Of a stretch of 24,396 bases of DNA, positions 13,927 through 21,740 are shown one piece after another. Every line of letters begins with the position of its first letter. The stretch's first letter is position 1. Under the pieces are notes generated by a model. It made no database searches. It was not told the origin of the DNA and saw only the letters and a list, made by a program, of their open reading frames with translations. The position numbers and the translations under genes are program-made. Source of the DNA: a virus; the IMG/VR virus record IMGVR_UViG_3300032284_000439, positions 1 to 24,396 of that record; one strand, given 5' to 3'.

Positions 13927-15146
13927 TATTTATTCTCCAAAGTATGAATACGTTGTTTAAGGGATTGAATTTCTTTAATCATCATAGGGACTAATTTGGA
14001 ATAATCCACGCCCATCATTTCATCTTGATTTTCTGGTTGATGTACTGCGTATGGTGCTATTTCTAATAGCTCTTGTGCAATAACACCATATGTATTATGA
14101 GAGCCATCAGATTTCCAATCAAAAGAACGAATCTTAATTTGGTCTATATTTCCATCTGGTGCGTCAACAATGTTGATTTTTAGGCGTTGATCTGACGTTA
14201 CGTTGTACAAAACTGCTGTTGTGCCTGATTGAGTAATAGAACCAATACCAGAGCCGTTATAACTAAAATAAACATAAGAAGTGCCTGAACCTGAACCATT
14301 TTGATGGCCTATCGCCATATAAGAACCAGCACTTGATTGTTGCAAAAATGCTGTTCCTGTTGAAAGAGCTACGCTTGCAGTTGTAGTCCCTACTAACAAG
14401 TTACCACTAGAGTCTATACGCATTCTCTCTACGCCCGCATCTCCAACAAATCTAATAATATTGCTTGAACTTGCAATACTTGTTTGATATGTTCCATCAC
14501 TTAAAAAAAGTGTTCCTTCGCCTCCAGTTTGTTGACTATGTATACCAGAACCAAAAACAGATAATTTATAGGGAGGACTAGTTGTACCTATACCTACATT
14601 GCCTGCACTTGTAAGGCGCATAGCTTCTGTGCCAGTAATTTGAAAAATTAAACTATCTGAAGAAGCACCAGTAGCATTAATAACAGAACTGCCACCACCA
14701 GCGGCTTGCAGTTTCAAATACGCGGTGTAAGCCCCTGCTGAACCTCGCAAAGTAAGAGTTGGATTTCCAGAGCCAACTATATCAACAACAGAATTAGGAC
14801 TATTTGTTCCAACGCCTAAACTTGAACCATTCCAAGTCAACGCAGACCCAGTAGCCAACGTACTTGTAGTAGGGGCGTACACAACCGCATTTGCAGTGAA
14901 TGCAGAGCTGTTACCTGTACCACCTTGTGCAGCTGTAATAGGCGTAGAGACACTTGTAATCGTTACATTTGCTGCAGTCGCATTGTTAAGTGTTGGACTA
15001 TTTAAAGTGACGTTACCAATTGTGCTGACTGTATTGCCCAGTTGGATTGCCACGTTACCAATTGTGACGGGTGTAGCAAAGTTATTGTCCAACTGAGACA
15101 AAGGTATTGCAGATGTTGCATTTGCAAAGACATATGGAACTGCCAT
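13926..15146 (-). CDS. Tail fibre/spike with C-terminal S74 self-cleaving chaperone
   Basis: A 406-aa fibre protein. The N-terminus (MAVPYVFANATSAIPLSQLD) is the typical start of phage fibres that attach to the tail. Residues 26-64 hold LGN/IGN beta repeats, the middle carries fibre repeats (MRLTSAGNVGIGTTSP, MRIDSSGNLLVGTTT), and the last about 90 residues form a peptidase S74 intramolecular chaperone. The S74 signature SDQRLKINI begins at Ser318 with the catalytic Lys at 323, followed by FDWKSDG...YGVIAQEL and a final coiled coil (KEIQSLKQRIHTLENK). In this family the chaperone trimerises the fibre and then cuts itself off before the serine, so the mature fibre would be about 317 residues. 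It lies directly after the nozzle gene, as expected for the host-binding appendage. GAGG inside the nozzle gene's end serves as ribosome site. Confidence 0.9.
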   Translation of the reverse strand: MAVPYVFANATSAIPLSQLDNNFATPVTIGNVAIQLGNTVSTIGNVTLNSPTLNNATAANVTITSVSTPITAAQGGTGNSSAFTANAVVYAPTTSTLATGSALTWNGSSLGVGTNSPNSVVDIVGSGNPTLTLRGSAGAYTAYLKLQAAGGGSSVINATGASSDSLIFQITGTEAMRLTSAGNVGIGTTSPPYKLSVFGSGIHSQQTGGEGTLFLSDGTYQTSIASSSNIIRFVGDAGVERMRIDSSGNLLVGTTTASVALSTGTAFLQQSSAGSYMAIGHQNGSGSGTSYVYFSYNGSGIGSITQSGTTAVLYNVTSDQRLKINIVDAPDGNIDQIKIRSFDWKSDGSHNTYGVIAQELLEIAPYAVHQPENQDEMMGVDYSKLVPMMIKEIQSLKQRIHTLENK

Positions 15147-15147
15147 T

Positions 15148-17379
15148 TTAGAACCTCACTCTTAATTCATGTTCAAACTCAAATGTATTGACGATAAACC
15201 CAGCGGAATTACTGGTTTGCGTCAACCCCAAATATTTACCGTACTGTTCTGCATCTGATTTGTACAAATAGTACCCTTGAGCAGTCACCCAAATTATCGT
15301 TGCAGAGCTGTTATTTGTCCAACCTATCAATGTCCCAGAAGTGTTTGTCCACCCCACAGTATTTGACAGCGTATAAGGTGGACTAGAGCCACTTTCTGAG
15401 TCCACAGTGACTTTTAAAGTACCACCCTGGGACAAAGTAGCCTCTACCGCAAATTTGAGCGCCTGTTTTGTTCTGATGGGGTCACCCATCTCATTCAAAG
15501 CAGTCTGGATATAACTGCTCACATTACTTGTCGTGTCAGAATACAATAATTTTAAGACTTTATTGTTGTCTGTGGCGTACAAATTCACCTTGCCATTGTA
15601 GGGAACAGAGGTCACATACTCAATATTTCCCTGGCTTGAGATATACCATCTCTTTTCAAAGAAAATACACTGTATATACCTGGATGGTGATGGACCATAC
15701 GGGAAAGAGCTGTTTACATAGAAGTTGAACACCGCACAAAGGATGTTGTTGATCAGCGCTTGACCCCCAGAGACAGGCTTACTGAAGTCAATATAAGGGA
15801 AAATACCATCTAAGGCATCGCTGATCTTGGTGGTGGTAGAACCAACCAGGGCATAAATGCCATAGTCGTTCATAAAAAGCACCGATCTGAAGTACGGGAA
15901 GATCGCGTAGATGCGTCTAGAACCTATTGAGGCAGAGACGTTTGTGTTTGTAAAGACTGTTGCACCAGTTGAAGTCACCTGGAGATCAGAAAATACGTTG
16001 ATACTGTCATCTCCAAACACATACAAGAAGTTGTTTGCAGACAATAACGCCTGGATGTTGCCATGCAAGGTGGAATCTGTGATGTTGAATGCTACCGCAG
16101 AGACGCTAGTGAAGTCTGTAGGAGACGTAGAGGCAGAACCGTAGACTGTCCTACCCTGTGCAATCCAAACCCGTCCTGAGAAGGTTGCAACGTCCACAAT
16201 AGGGTCTAGAGCTACCACCGCTTTCGCGGTGGCTCCAGACCCAGAACCTCCAGATATACTTACTGTGGGAGCAGAAGTATACCCAGTGCCTGGATTGTTC
16301 ATAATCACCTGGCTGATTGCGTTACCAGAGATGATTGCAGAGGCATTTGCACCCGTTCCACCGCCACCCGTGATGGTCACATACAAATTACCATATTGAC
16401 CGTATCCTGACCCACCATTGGTCACAAAGATGGATACCGTTCCTGTCTTGAAAGTCACCAGTTGAGCAACAGCTGCAGCGTTTGTGCCTCCACCGCCAGA
16501 AAAACTGATGGTAGGCGCGGAGTTGTAGCCTGATCCAGCGTTGGTCAGAATCACACTGTTGACAATACCTGTCGTGAGCGCAGCGTTTGCAGTTGCAGAA
16601 GAACCGCCACCGCCCGTAATAGAGACGCTAGGAGCCGTTAAATAGCCTGATCCAGGGTTAGTGACCGATATGGCAACAACATTGCCTCCTGAGATGGTTG
16701 CGGAGGCTGCAGCGGTATTTCCACCAATCACATCTGGGGTGGTGATGGTCACCGTAGGCACAGAGGTAAAACCAGAGCCACCGTTGGTCACCTGGATTGA
16801 TCTGACTCCTCCAGCTCCTGTCGTGATGGTTGCTATTGCAGTAGCCTGGACGTTAACTGGATTGTCTGGTGCGGAAATAGTTACACTGGGTGCAGATGCG
16901 TAGTTGATGCCTGGGTTTGTTATGGCAATCGCACCCACAGCCCCCACAGGAATAAGCCCAGTACCGTTCCAATCATAAAGTCCCTTGTTTGGATCCCCAA
17001 TAAAAAGATCAGTATTCTGATATTGAGCAGCAGAGACGTTAGCATTTGAGAGAGTACCTGTACTTGCAATAGTGACAAAGTTATTTGATTGCAAATCAAA
17101 CGCCTGTAGACTTCCATCATTTTGCGAAGCAACAATGTAATCATCGGTGATATTGGCAGAGGTCAAATAGGTCACGTTGGCAGTGAACACCACCGCGTTT
17201 GCACCATTTTTGACGTTGGAAGAGGTGGGAATGATCCGCATATTGCCAGAACCCACAGGCATGGCATTCTCTAACCAGGAGAATTCATCCTTGTCGATTG
17301 CGGTTCTGTTTGCCTTGGTGTTGAGACCCTTGAAAGCCTTGATAACCTGGTAGGACTTCTTCTGCTCTGCGGATGCCAT
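15148..17379 (-). CDS. Tail nozzle / stabilisation protein with six inserted beta repeats, 743 aa
   Basis: A 743-aa protein whose outer parts look like the beta-propeller nozzle (T7 gp12-like tail tube end) of short-tailed phages. The N-terminus FKGLNTKANRTAIDKDEFSW and NAMPVGSGNMRIIP are typical, followed by blades such as DLFIGDPNKGLYDW, GRVWIAQGRTVYGSAS, FLYVFGDDSINVFSD and RSVLFMNDYGIYALVGS. The end has aromatic beta strands (YGKYLGLTQTSN, FEFEHELRVRF). Between propeller parts, residues 148-391 contain six repeats of about 40 residues described separately. The gene follows the adaptor, with GGAGG in that gene's last codons and a 2-nt gap. It would seal the tail tip and hold DNA until ejection. 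It is longer than I would expect for a plain propeller mainly because of the repeat block. A generic beta-propeller structural protein is the alternative. Confidence 0.72.
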   Translation of the reverse strand: MASAEQKKSYQVIKAFKGLNTKANRTAIDKDEFSWLENAMPVGSGNMRIIPTSSNVKNGANAVVFTANVTYLTSANITDDYIVASQNDGSLQAFDLQSNNFVTIASTGTLSNANVSAAQYQNTDLFIGDPNKGLYDWNGTGLIPVGAVGAIAITNPGINYASAPSVTISAPDNPVNVQATAIATITTGAGGVRSIQVTNGGSGFTSVPTVTITTPDVIGGNTAAASATISGGNVVAISVTNPGSGYLTAPSVSITGGGGSSATANAALTTGIVNSVILTNAGSGYNSAPTISFSGGGGTNAAAVAQLVTFKTGTVSIFVTNGGSGYGQYGNLYVTITGGGGTGANASAIISGNAISQVIMNNPGTGYTSAPTVSISGGSGSGATAKAVVALDPIVDVATFSGRVWIAQGRTVYGSASTSPTDFTSVSAVAFNITDSTLHGNIQALLSANNFLYVFGDDSINVFSDLQVTSTGATVFTNTNVSASIGSRRIYAIFPYFRSVLFMNDYGIYALVGSTTTKISDALDGIFPYIDFSKPVSGGQALINNILCAVFNFYVNSSFPYGPSPSRYIQCIFFEKRWYISSQGNIEYVTSVPYNGKVNLYATDNNKVLKLLYSDTTSNVSSYIQTALNEMGDPIRTKQALKFAVEATLSQGGTLKVTVDSESGSSPPYTLSNTVGWTNTSGTLIGWTNNSSATIIWVTAQGYYLYKSDAEQYGKYLGLTQTSNSAGFIVNTFEFEHELRVRF
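16207..16938 (-). repeat. Six tandem Gly/Ser-rich beta repeats in the nozzle gene
   Basis: Residues 148-391 of the nozzle are six diverged units of 39-42 aa. The consensus is roughly (V)xxIxVTNxGSGYxSAPTVxIxGGGGxxAxAxA followed by a short turn. Examples of the core are NPGSGYLTAPSVSITGGGG and NAGSGYNSAPTISFSGGGG. The units begin near residues 148, 190, 232, 271, 313 and 352. The DNA copies are diverged, so the duplication is old. Similar GSGYTSAPTV units occur in secreted and viral beta-solenoid-like proteins, to my memory. Confidence 0.85.
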
Positions 17380-17381
17380 CC

Positions 17382-18242
17382 TTAACCTCCATTAGAGTAG
17401 GGGTCTGGAATGCGTCTAGTAAACGTACTGTTGAGGACGTTCAATATGTGTTTGTTATATTCTTGTTTGAAAATCTCAGCCTCACCATAAGACTGCTCAT
17501 AGAACTTGGCTTTGTAGGCTGCATAGTATTGCACTGCCGTATTCCAGGGGTCAATGATGGAATCTGTGACATTAGGAGAACTCAAAGACAATGCAGCGGG
17601 CAAAATGTTGGTGTCCACCTCAATGTAGTAAGACTGATCTGGGATAGGAGCAATGTAAATTGCTTGTTGACCGTACATAGAGAAACAAATCGGTCTACCC
17701 ACATAGTTTTGCCAGTAGCGCAACTGGGCGGTGAAGTTTGACCAGGGCAAATATCTGAGCGGTATGCGACTATTTCCCCAGTACAAGTTCACATTCACTA
17801 CGTCATAGACATTGATACCCTGGGGGAGTGCGTTAAAAGGAATGATCTCACAATTGCTCACATACTGCAGCAAAGCAGACCCATCCGCAAAAGGAGTAGA
17901 TGGGGGGAAAGGATTTGTGCCACTAGGATAGGCTGGCGCACTGCTGCCAGAAGTACCGCTTTGGGTGTAGACGTAATTGAAAATGTTGGAGAAGACGTAC
18001 TGACCAGCTGTGACCGCAGCGTTTCCCGCCCAGGCTGTGGGGGAGACTCCAGTTAATGTGCTTGAGTTGTAGGCGAGGGGGGCGGTTGTAGTCTGTAAGT
18101 TGCGTAGGCAGCCAGTGTCTCTTACAGTTCTTTCTCTTGCCTCATTGATGTAAGTGGTTAACTGAGATTGAGTCCAGAAAACATTATTGACATCATGTAG
18201 CAAGTTTTCAACTTGTGATAAATAATCATTGAGCGTTGCCAT
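17382..18242 (-). CDS. Head-to-tail adaptor (tail tubular A-like) with an inserted domain, 286 aa
   Basis: The first 55 residues (MATLNDYLSQVENLLHD, then FWTQSQLTTYINEARERTVR and DTGCLR) are the helical start of phage adaptor proteins of the SU10/T7 gp11 type, which form the ring below the portal. The later part (DVVNVNLYWGNSRIPLRYLP, YWQNYVGRPICFSMYGQQAI, YYIEVDTNILP) and the final helices (DPWNTAVQYYAAYKAKFYEQ, GEAEIFKQEYNKHI) complete that fold. Between them residues 66-128 look like an extra domain. Located just before the nozzle and after the head genes, exactly where the adaptor belongs. The ribosome site is weak (GGA 9 nt before the start) so coupling to the upstream gene is possible. 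Its stop is 2 nt before the nozzle start. Confidence 0.82.
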   Translation of the reverse strand: MATLNDYLSQVENLLHDVNNVFWTQSQLTTYINEARERTVRDTGCLRNLQTTTAPLAYNSSTLTGVSPTAWAGNAAVTAGQYVFSNIFNYVYTQSGTSGSSAPAYPSGTNPFPPSTPFADGSALLQYVSNCEIIPFNALPQGINVYDVVNVNLYWGNSRIPLRYLPWSNFTAQLRYWQNYVGRPICFSMYGQQAIYIAPIPDQSYYIEVDTNILPAALSLSSPNVTDSIIDPWNTAVQYYAAYKAKFYEQSYGEAEIFKQEYNKHILNVLNSTFTRRIPDPYSNGG

Positions 18243-18255
18243 TGATGGTCCATAG

Positions 18256-18594
18256 TTATGCTACCCGTTTTACAGAGGGTTTTCCCCCCACGTTCTTCTC
18301 AGAACGCAAGGGTACTACGCCTACAGCCGAGGGTAACGAGCTGTTTGTTACTGGTTTTTCGTTTGTAATCACAAACTCATTTAACTTTTTTAATCCTTCT
18401 TCTAATTCGCTGTGGAGTTTAATCCACCCATGTCGAACCAGGATATGCTCTCGGTCATTTAAACCGAAACCAAACAACTGTCTAGCCCCAGACTCTGGCA
18501 GCTCTACAGGAATATTCTTTTTGAATTCGTAGAGAACCCCGTCATACCCAATGGTAAGAGGAGTGTCTCCACGATTCGTTACAAATACAGTCAT
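18256..18594 (-). CDS. Hypothetical head-region protein, 112 aa
   Basis: A 112-aa protein: beta-rich first half (TVFVTNRGDTPLTIGYDGVL, YEFKKNIPVELPESGARQLF), then GLNDREHILVRHGWIKLHSE, a short helix (ELEEGLKKLNEFVI) and a disordered basic tail (SEKNVGGKPSVKRVA). The layout of an N-terminal beta domain with ITNRGxxxLTxxYDGxxYxFxPxxxVExP and a disordered C-terminus is familiar from small phage proteins located between major capsid and adaptor genes. There it could be a head completion or decoration component. No function is proven and I do not assign a family. The start overlaps the previous stop by one base (TAATG); a 13-nt gap precedes the adaptor. Confidence 0.62.
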   Translation of the reverse strand: MTVFVTNRGDTPLTIGYDGVLYEFKKNIPVELPESGARQLFGFGLNDREHILVRHGWIKLHSELEEGLKKLNEFVITNEKPVTNSSLPSAVGVVPLRSEKNVGGKPSVKRVA

Positions 18595-19055
18595 TAGAAT
18601 TGAACTACGTCACCGTAGACACTAAAGCTACAGGTGTTAGAGTTACCGCTGACTGTCGTTACATTCACATACAAGGCAGATGTTTTGCTGCCATCTATGG
18701 TTGTAGTCGTTGAGTACGGTGTTGCAATCGTTAAATCTTGGTATCTTCCCACAGCTGTAAGATTAGCTAGAGCAACATTGGCAACCACCGCGTTGGAGGC
18801 GTTGCCATCGTTACTTGTTGTAATCGTTACATAGGCAGAAGAAACAGACCCAGTAGGATTGTTTGCAGTAATTCTGCGAACAATGACCTGACCAGACCCA
18901 GTTACATTACCAGAGTTTGTCAAACCGCCACTTACAAAAGGCATAGTGCCTACTGCATTGCCCAATGTTGCCATTGAGACAGAGACGGCTTGACCGATAC
19001 GACCGTACCCAAACGAATCTAGGTTAAATTGACCTACTGAATCTGGGTTAGCCAT
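18594..19055 (-). CDS. Beta-rich small structural protein, 153 aa
   Basis: A 153-aa protein beginning MANPDSVGQFNLDSFGYGRI, rich in Gly, Val, Thr, Ser and Asn, with alternating beta-prone stretches (QVIVRRITANNPTGSV, SAYVTITTSNDGNASNA, ALYVNVTTVSGNS) and a final SFSVYGDVVQF. AAGGAG precedes the start by 5 nt. It lies in a tight series behind the major capsid gene and has the appearance of a single-domain immunoglobulin or jelly-roll decoration protein. It has no membrane segment and one cysteine (residue region NTCSF). The function is not established; capsid decoration or a minor head protein is the best guess from location and composition. Confidence 0.62.
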   Translation of the reverse strand: MANPDSVGQFNLDSFGYGRIGQAVSVSMATLGNAVGTMPFVSGGLTNSGNVTGSGQVIVRRITANNPTGSVSSAYVTITTSNDGNASNAVVANVALANLTAVGRYQDLTIATPYSTTTTIDGSKTSALYVNVTTVSGNSNTCSFSVYGDVVQF

Positions 19056-19064
19056 GTTTACTCC

Positions 19065-19409
19065 TTATGATGCGTTGTATGTGCCAGAGACGTTCTGACC
19101 ACCGTCAACGGTCAACAATGTGACTGTTGCATTAGTGACAGACGAATTAGCAAAGACGTTTACACCGTCAGAGAAAATCATACCACCAGTGTTGTTAGCC
19201 AAAACGATAGATGTTGCGGTGGCGTTACCAGCTGTGTTAACTGCTGATGTAGCCTGGATGGTTACGTTAGCAGTAGGGAACACAATGTAAACACCAGCGG
19301 GAATCACGTTACCGACTGTTGTGGCGGGCGTAGTGGTAATCTGAAAATACGCGCCAGGCGTATTAGCGACTGCACTTGCAAGGATAATTTTATTAAGAGC
19401 TAATGCCAT
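19065..19409 (-). CDS. Capsid decoration-like protein, 114 aa
   Basis: A 114-aa protein directly after the major capsid gene, with AAGGAG 9 nt before the ATG. It starts MALALNKIILASAVANTPGA, then YFQITTTPATTVGNVIPAGV, beta stretches (YIVFPTANVTIQATSAV, SIVLANNTGGMIFSDGVNVF) and NATVTLLTVDGGQNVSG. Almost no charged residues and no cysteines. A small beta-barrel decoration (head-stabilising) protein next to the major capsid gene is a common arrangement in phages, which is the basis of the call. It might instead be a minor head-surface protein; the sequence alone does not decide. Confidence 0.62.
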   Translation of the reverse strand: MALALNKIILASAVANTPGAYFQITTTPATTVGNVIPAGVYIVFPTANVTIQATSAVNTAGNATATSIVLANNTGGMIFSDGVNVFANSSVTNATVTLLTVDGGQNVSGTYNAS

Positions 19410-19421
19410 TTTAAATTCTCC

Positions 19422-20444
19422 TTATAGTGACAAGTAGTTGTAATTGGTGATCTTAGACATTGATTTGGGCTTCACAGACACCAACTCAGCAATCATAAGA
19501 ACAGCACCTACATAACCGATTTGCCAATTGGGTAAGGTGGACTCAAAACCTGTGAACACAAATGAACCTTGCTCATGGATATAGAGCGACAAGTAGTTTG
19601 TGTTGAGGAAGTACACTGTACCTTCTGGGCAATAGGGGTCTGGATAAATTGGAACACCAGCAACCATCAAGGCGCGGAAAGCAGCTTGAGGACCGTTGTT
19701 GTCACCATCAAAACCAGAGCCTGGGGTAATAACATATTGCTCTTGACCTACAAAGTCTTGAGCCAACAATGTCCAAGTACCAAATCCACAAACACCGAAT
19801 GAGGGCATTTCTGCGCCTTTTTTCACTGTTCCAGAAATGTATTGGAGAATGTTTTGTCTTGTGGGGTTTACATTACCAGCGTTGTAAACCTTGGACTGCC
19901 ACCAGGTGTAAGTAGAGCGGTTGATGTTACCGTATGTTGTTTGGTAAGTTGCTCCACCTGTACCATCATCCACAGCAGCGGGCAAACCGATAAACTGTTG
20001 ATTGTTGGTAGTGTTGTTGTAGAGAGCCGTTGCCATCGCATCCATCATCACGTTGGTGGCATCGTTCATACGAGCCTCGATCAGAGGAATAATAGCAGCG
20101 TCTTGTTGAGCCACACCTTCCATACCGAGGAACGGTACGGGAGAGATCATCAACTTGAGATCAAATTCAGCGTTATAAGCACCTTGTTGAACTGAAGGCT
20201 GGGCAAAAGAGCCAGAGTAATCAGACCACTGTGCATTAACGAACTGAGCGCCCTGGACGGGGACAGTTACAGAAGAAACACCTCCAGATGCTTGCTGACT
20301 GTTAGCAATCAGAGCAGCCATGAGGGGCGTAGAGTTGTACAGTTGTACAACGAGTTTTGGAATAAAGGCTCTGCGGGTAACGTAGGTTAATTCAGTAAAC
20401 TGACTTGACCCCGTTGCTGGCAGAATACCACCACCTATAGCCAT
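19422..20444 (-). CDS. Major capsid protein (HK97-like fold likely)
   Basis: A 340-aa protein with the shape and place of a major capsid protein. It lies behind a scaffold-like gene, is preceded by the strongest ribosome site of the cluster (AAGGAG, 5 nt from ATG) and is followed by decoration-like genes. The N-terminal arm contains TRRAFIPKLVVQLYNSTPLM, then a beta region (GGVSSVTVPVQGAQFVNAQW), a long spine-helix-like segment (AAIIPLIEARMNDATNVMMD), QFIGLPAAVDDG, and RQNILQYISGTVKKGAE. The C-terminal region is VFTGFESTLPNWQIGYVGAV. The order (arm, E-loop-like beta hairpin, long helix, P-domain and A-domain strands) fits the HK97 fold. No N-terminal protease gene is seen in the window and a separate scaffold-like gene is present, so assembly should be scaffold-driven. 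Confidence 0.85.
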   Translation of the reverse strand: MAIGGGILPATGSSQFTELTYVTRRAFIPKLVVQLYNSTPLMAALIANSQQASGGVSSVTVPVQGAQFVNAQWSDYSGSFAQPSVQQGAYNAEFDLKLMISPVPFLGMEGVAQQDAAIIPLIEARMNDATNVMMDAMATALYNNTTNNQQFIGLPAAVDDGTGGATYQTTYGNINRSTYTWWQSKVYNAGNVNPTRQNILQYISGTVKKGAEMPSFGVCGFGTWTLLAQDFVGQEQYVITPGSGFDGDNNGPQAAFRALMVAGVPIYPDPYCPEGTVYFLNTNYLSLYIHEQGSFVFTGFESTLPNWQIGYVGAVLMIAELVSVKPKSMSKITNYNYLSL

Positions 20445-20461
20445 AATGACTCCTTAAAGAT

Positions 20462-20475
20462 GGGCATTTCTGCCC
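20462..20475 (-). promoter_or_regulatory. GAAA-tetraloop hairpin in the scaffold/major capsid gap
   Basis: In the 49-nt gap before the major capsid gene the minus strand reads GGGCA GAAA TGCCC, a perfect 5-bp stem closed by a GNRA tetraloop, followed by A and TCTTT. The U-tract is short, so a strong terminator is unlikely. A role as mRNA-stabilising or processing element, or as a partial terminator tuning scaffold to capsid transcript ratio, is possible. Confidence 0.5.
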
Positions 20476-20493
20476 CGACAATTACCTACCCTC

Positions 20494-21024
20494 TTACAAA
20501 CCGATAGGGCGTGTAGGCTTACGCAAGTCTGCGAATGCTCTAACCGCCTCTTGCTGTGCAGCACCTCTAGGGTCTTTCCAATATTTGCCAAGATCAAACT
20601 GGCGAATAGCGGAAGGATTGTATCCTGTAGGTGTTGGCACAGCTGCCTGTTTCATCCAGTTGTGATACTCGGCTGCAGTCTCATGGTCTGCAATCTTTTT
20701 CTCCAACATCAATTTCTCAACTTGTGGTAACTCATCTTCAGAAACCAGACCTTTTTTGACAACATTGCGTCTGACACTTTCTAGATTTTCTACCGCCTCT
20801 TTCTGAGCAAACCTGGCTTTCAAAGCCTCATTTTCTGCTCTCATCTGTGCAATGGCAGAGTTAGTGTTTTCTTCAATTTCCAACTCAGGCACATTCAAGC
20901 CTGGGCGAATCTTTTTAGTCAAACGCAAAATGTCTTTGCGAGTCTCTGGAGTGTCCGCGAGTTGCTGCATGAGTCCCGCGAGTTCATCGCGTTGCTCAAA
21001 GGACATATTTTCTAATGAAGACAT
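20494..21024 (-). CDS. Scaffolding protein candidate, 176 aa
   Basis: A 176-aa, mostly alpha-helical charged protein: MSSLENMSFEQRDELAGLM, ILRLTKKIRPGLNVPELEIE, a coiled coil (AIAQMRAENEALKARFAQK, NLESVRRNVVKKGL), VSEDELPQVEKLMLEKKIAD, HETAAEYHNWMKQ and a C-terminal basic PTGYNPS...RKPTRPIG tail. It lies just before the major capsid gene, the usual position of scaffold genes, and the size and helical/basic-tail character match phage scaffold proteins that nucleate procapsids and leave before packaging. The C-terminal basic helix could be the coat-binding part, as in P22-type scaffolds. Ribosome site AGAGGG lies 7 nt upstream. A second ATG at codon 7 is not needed. Confidence 0.75.
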   Translation of the reverse strand: MSSLENMSFEQRDELAGLMQQLADTPETRKDILRLTKKIRPGLNVPELEIEENTNSAIAQMRAENEALKARFAQKEAVENLESVRRNVVKKGLVSEDELPQVEKLMLEKKIADHETAAEYHNWMKQAAVPTPTGYNPSAIRQFDLGKYWKDPRGAAQQEAVRAFADLRKPTRPIGL

Positions 21025-21044
21025 AGTTTTACCCTCTTACCGTT

Positions 21045-21227
21045 TTAAATTACTTTTTTACCGTCAGCTGGTTTCTCAACCTTCATGCCTTGCATGGCTG
21101 CTTTATTAGGAGCAGACAAGCCACCGAGCTGAGAAAATCTGGGGGTGTTGACCACAACACCATTTTTCTGGTTGTTGTCTGTTGGTCTACGGGGTGTTGC
21201 TGAACCTCTAGGTTTGAATAAATCCAT
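21045..21227 (-). CDS. Hypothetical small protein, 60 aa
   Basis: A 60-aa basic, disordered protein starting MDLFKPRGSATPRRPTDNNQ and ending with KVEKPADGKKVI. It has a strong ribosome site (AAGGAG, 6 nt before ATG) and lies between the proline-rich 161-aa gene and the scaffold gene. No membrane segment, cysteine or known motif. Its place in the head-assembly group, short length and disorder suggest a small head-assembly or minor capsid factor, but I cannot assign a family. The DNA just beyond its stop repeats ACGGTAA within 25 nt, which may be chance. Confidence 0.55.
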   Translation of the reverse strand: MDLFKPRGSATPRRPTDNNQKNGVVVNTPRFSQLGGLSAPNKAAMQGMKVEKPADGKKVI

Positions 21228-21236
21228 GATAACTCC

Positions 21237-21722
21237 TTACATTGGGGGTGGTGTCATTCCACCAGGAGGTGGAGGGGGGGGAGGTAATCCACCACCAGGT
21301 GGTGTCATACCAGGGGGAGGTGCTGCAGCAATTGACTTGCTCTCAGGTGTTGCACCACCCGCCTGGGGCAATGATTGCAACATCTGGATAATCTCAGATT
21401 GCTGTAATTCGTTGGTCTTGTTTTTACGGGGTCCAAGCACTTTGTTAAGTGTGGAGATGGCAGACAGAACGGCTTTGCCTTCTTCTGTATTGCTGCCAAT
21501 GTTTGCCAGGGCTTGCTCAAGTAAGTCTTGAGCCATACCCAAATTGATCATGGATGCCTCTTTAGAACCCATCTTAGGTTCTGGCGTAGACATGGGCGCA
21601 CCCATAGGTGGCGTTTCTGCATCAGGCGCACCGCCTGGTGGCATTGGAGGAACAGGGACAGGAGCGCCAGCAGACCTTGGTCCACCCATCAACTCCATCA
21701 ATTTATCTTGAGGTACGCTCAT
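21237..21722 (-). CDS. Proline/glycine-rich helical protein, 161 aa
   Basis: A protein of 161 aa when started at ATG 21722, which follows AAGGAG by 5 nt; the frame is open 27 codons further back, but the start there has no ribosome site. The first part is Pro/Gly-rich (MSVPQDKLMELMGGPRSAGA, PPMPPGGAPDAETPPMGA), then a helical core (KEASMINLGMAQDLLEQAL, NTEEGKAVLSAISTLNKVLG, LQQSEIIQMLQSLPQAGG), and finally a Pro-rich tail with seven consecutive prolines. The core is a pattern I recall between portal and scaffold in other phages. The poly-proline tract would slow ribosomes and need EF-P. It may be a minor head-assembly protein; function unknown. Confidence 0.68.
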   Translation of the reverse strand: MSVPQDKLMELMGGPRSAGAPVPVPPMPPGGAPDAETPPMGAPMSTPEPKMGSKEASMINLGMAQDLLEQALANIGSNTEEGKAVLSAISTLNKVLGPRKNKTNELQQSEIIQMLQSLPQAGGATPESKSIAAAPPPGMTPPGGGLPPPPPPPGGMTPPPM

Positions 21723-21740
21723 AAAATCTCCTTGCCCTAG

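Noticed and set aside
21274-21281. Run of eight Gs (poly-proline codons) as a possible phase-variable or slippage switch
   Set aside because: It lies about 10 codons from the end of the gene, so a slip would only change a few Pro/Gly residues; no alternative domain is present in other frames.
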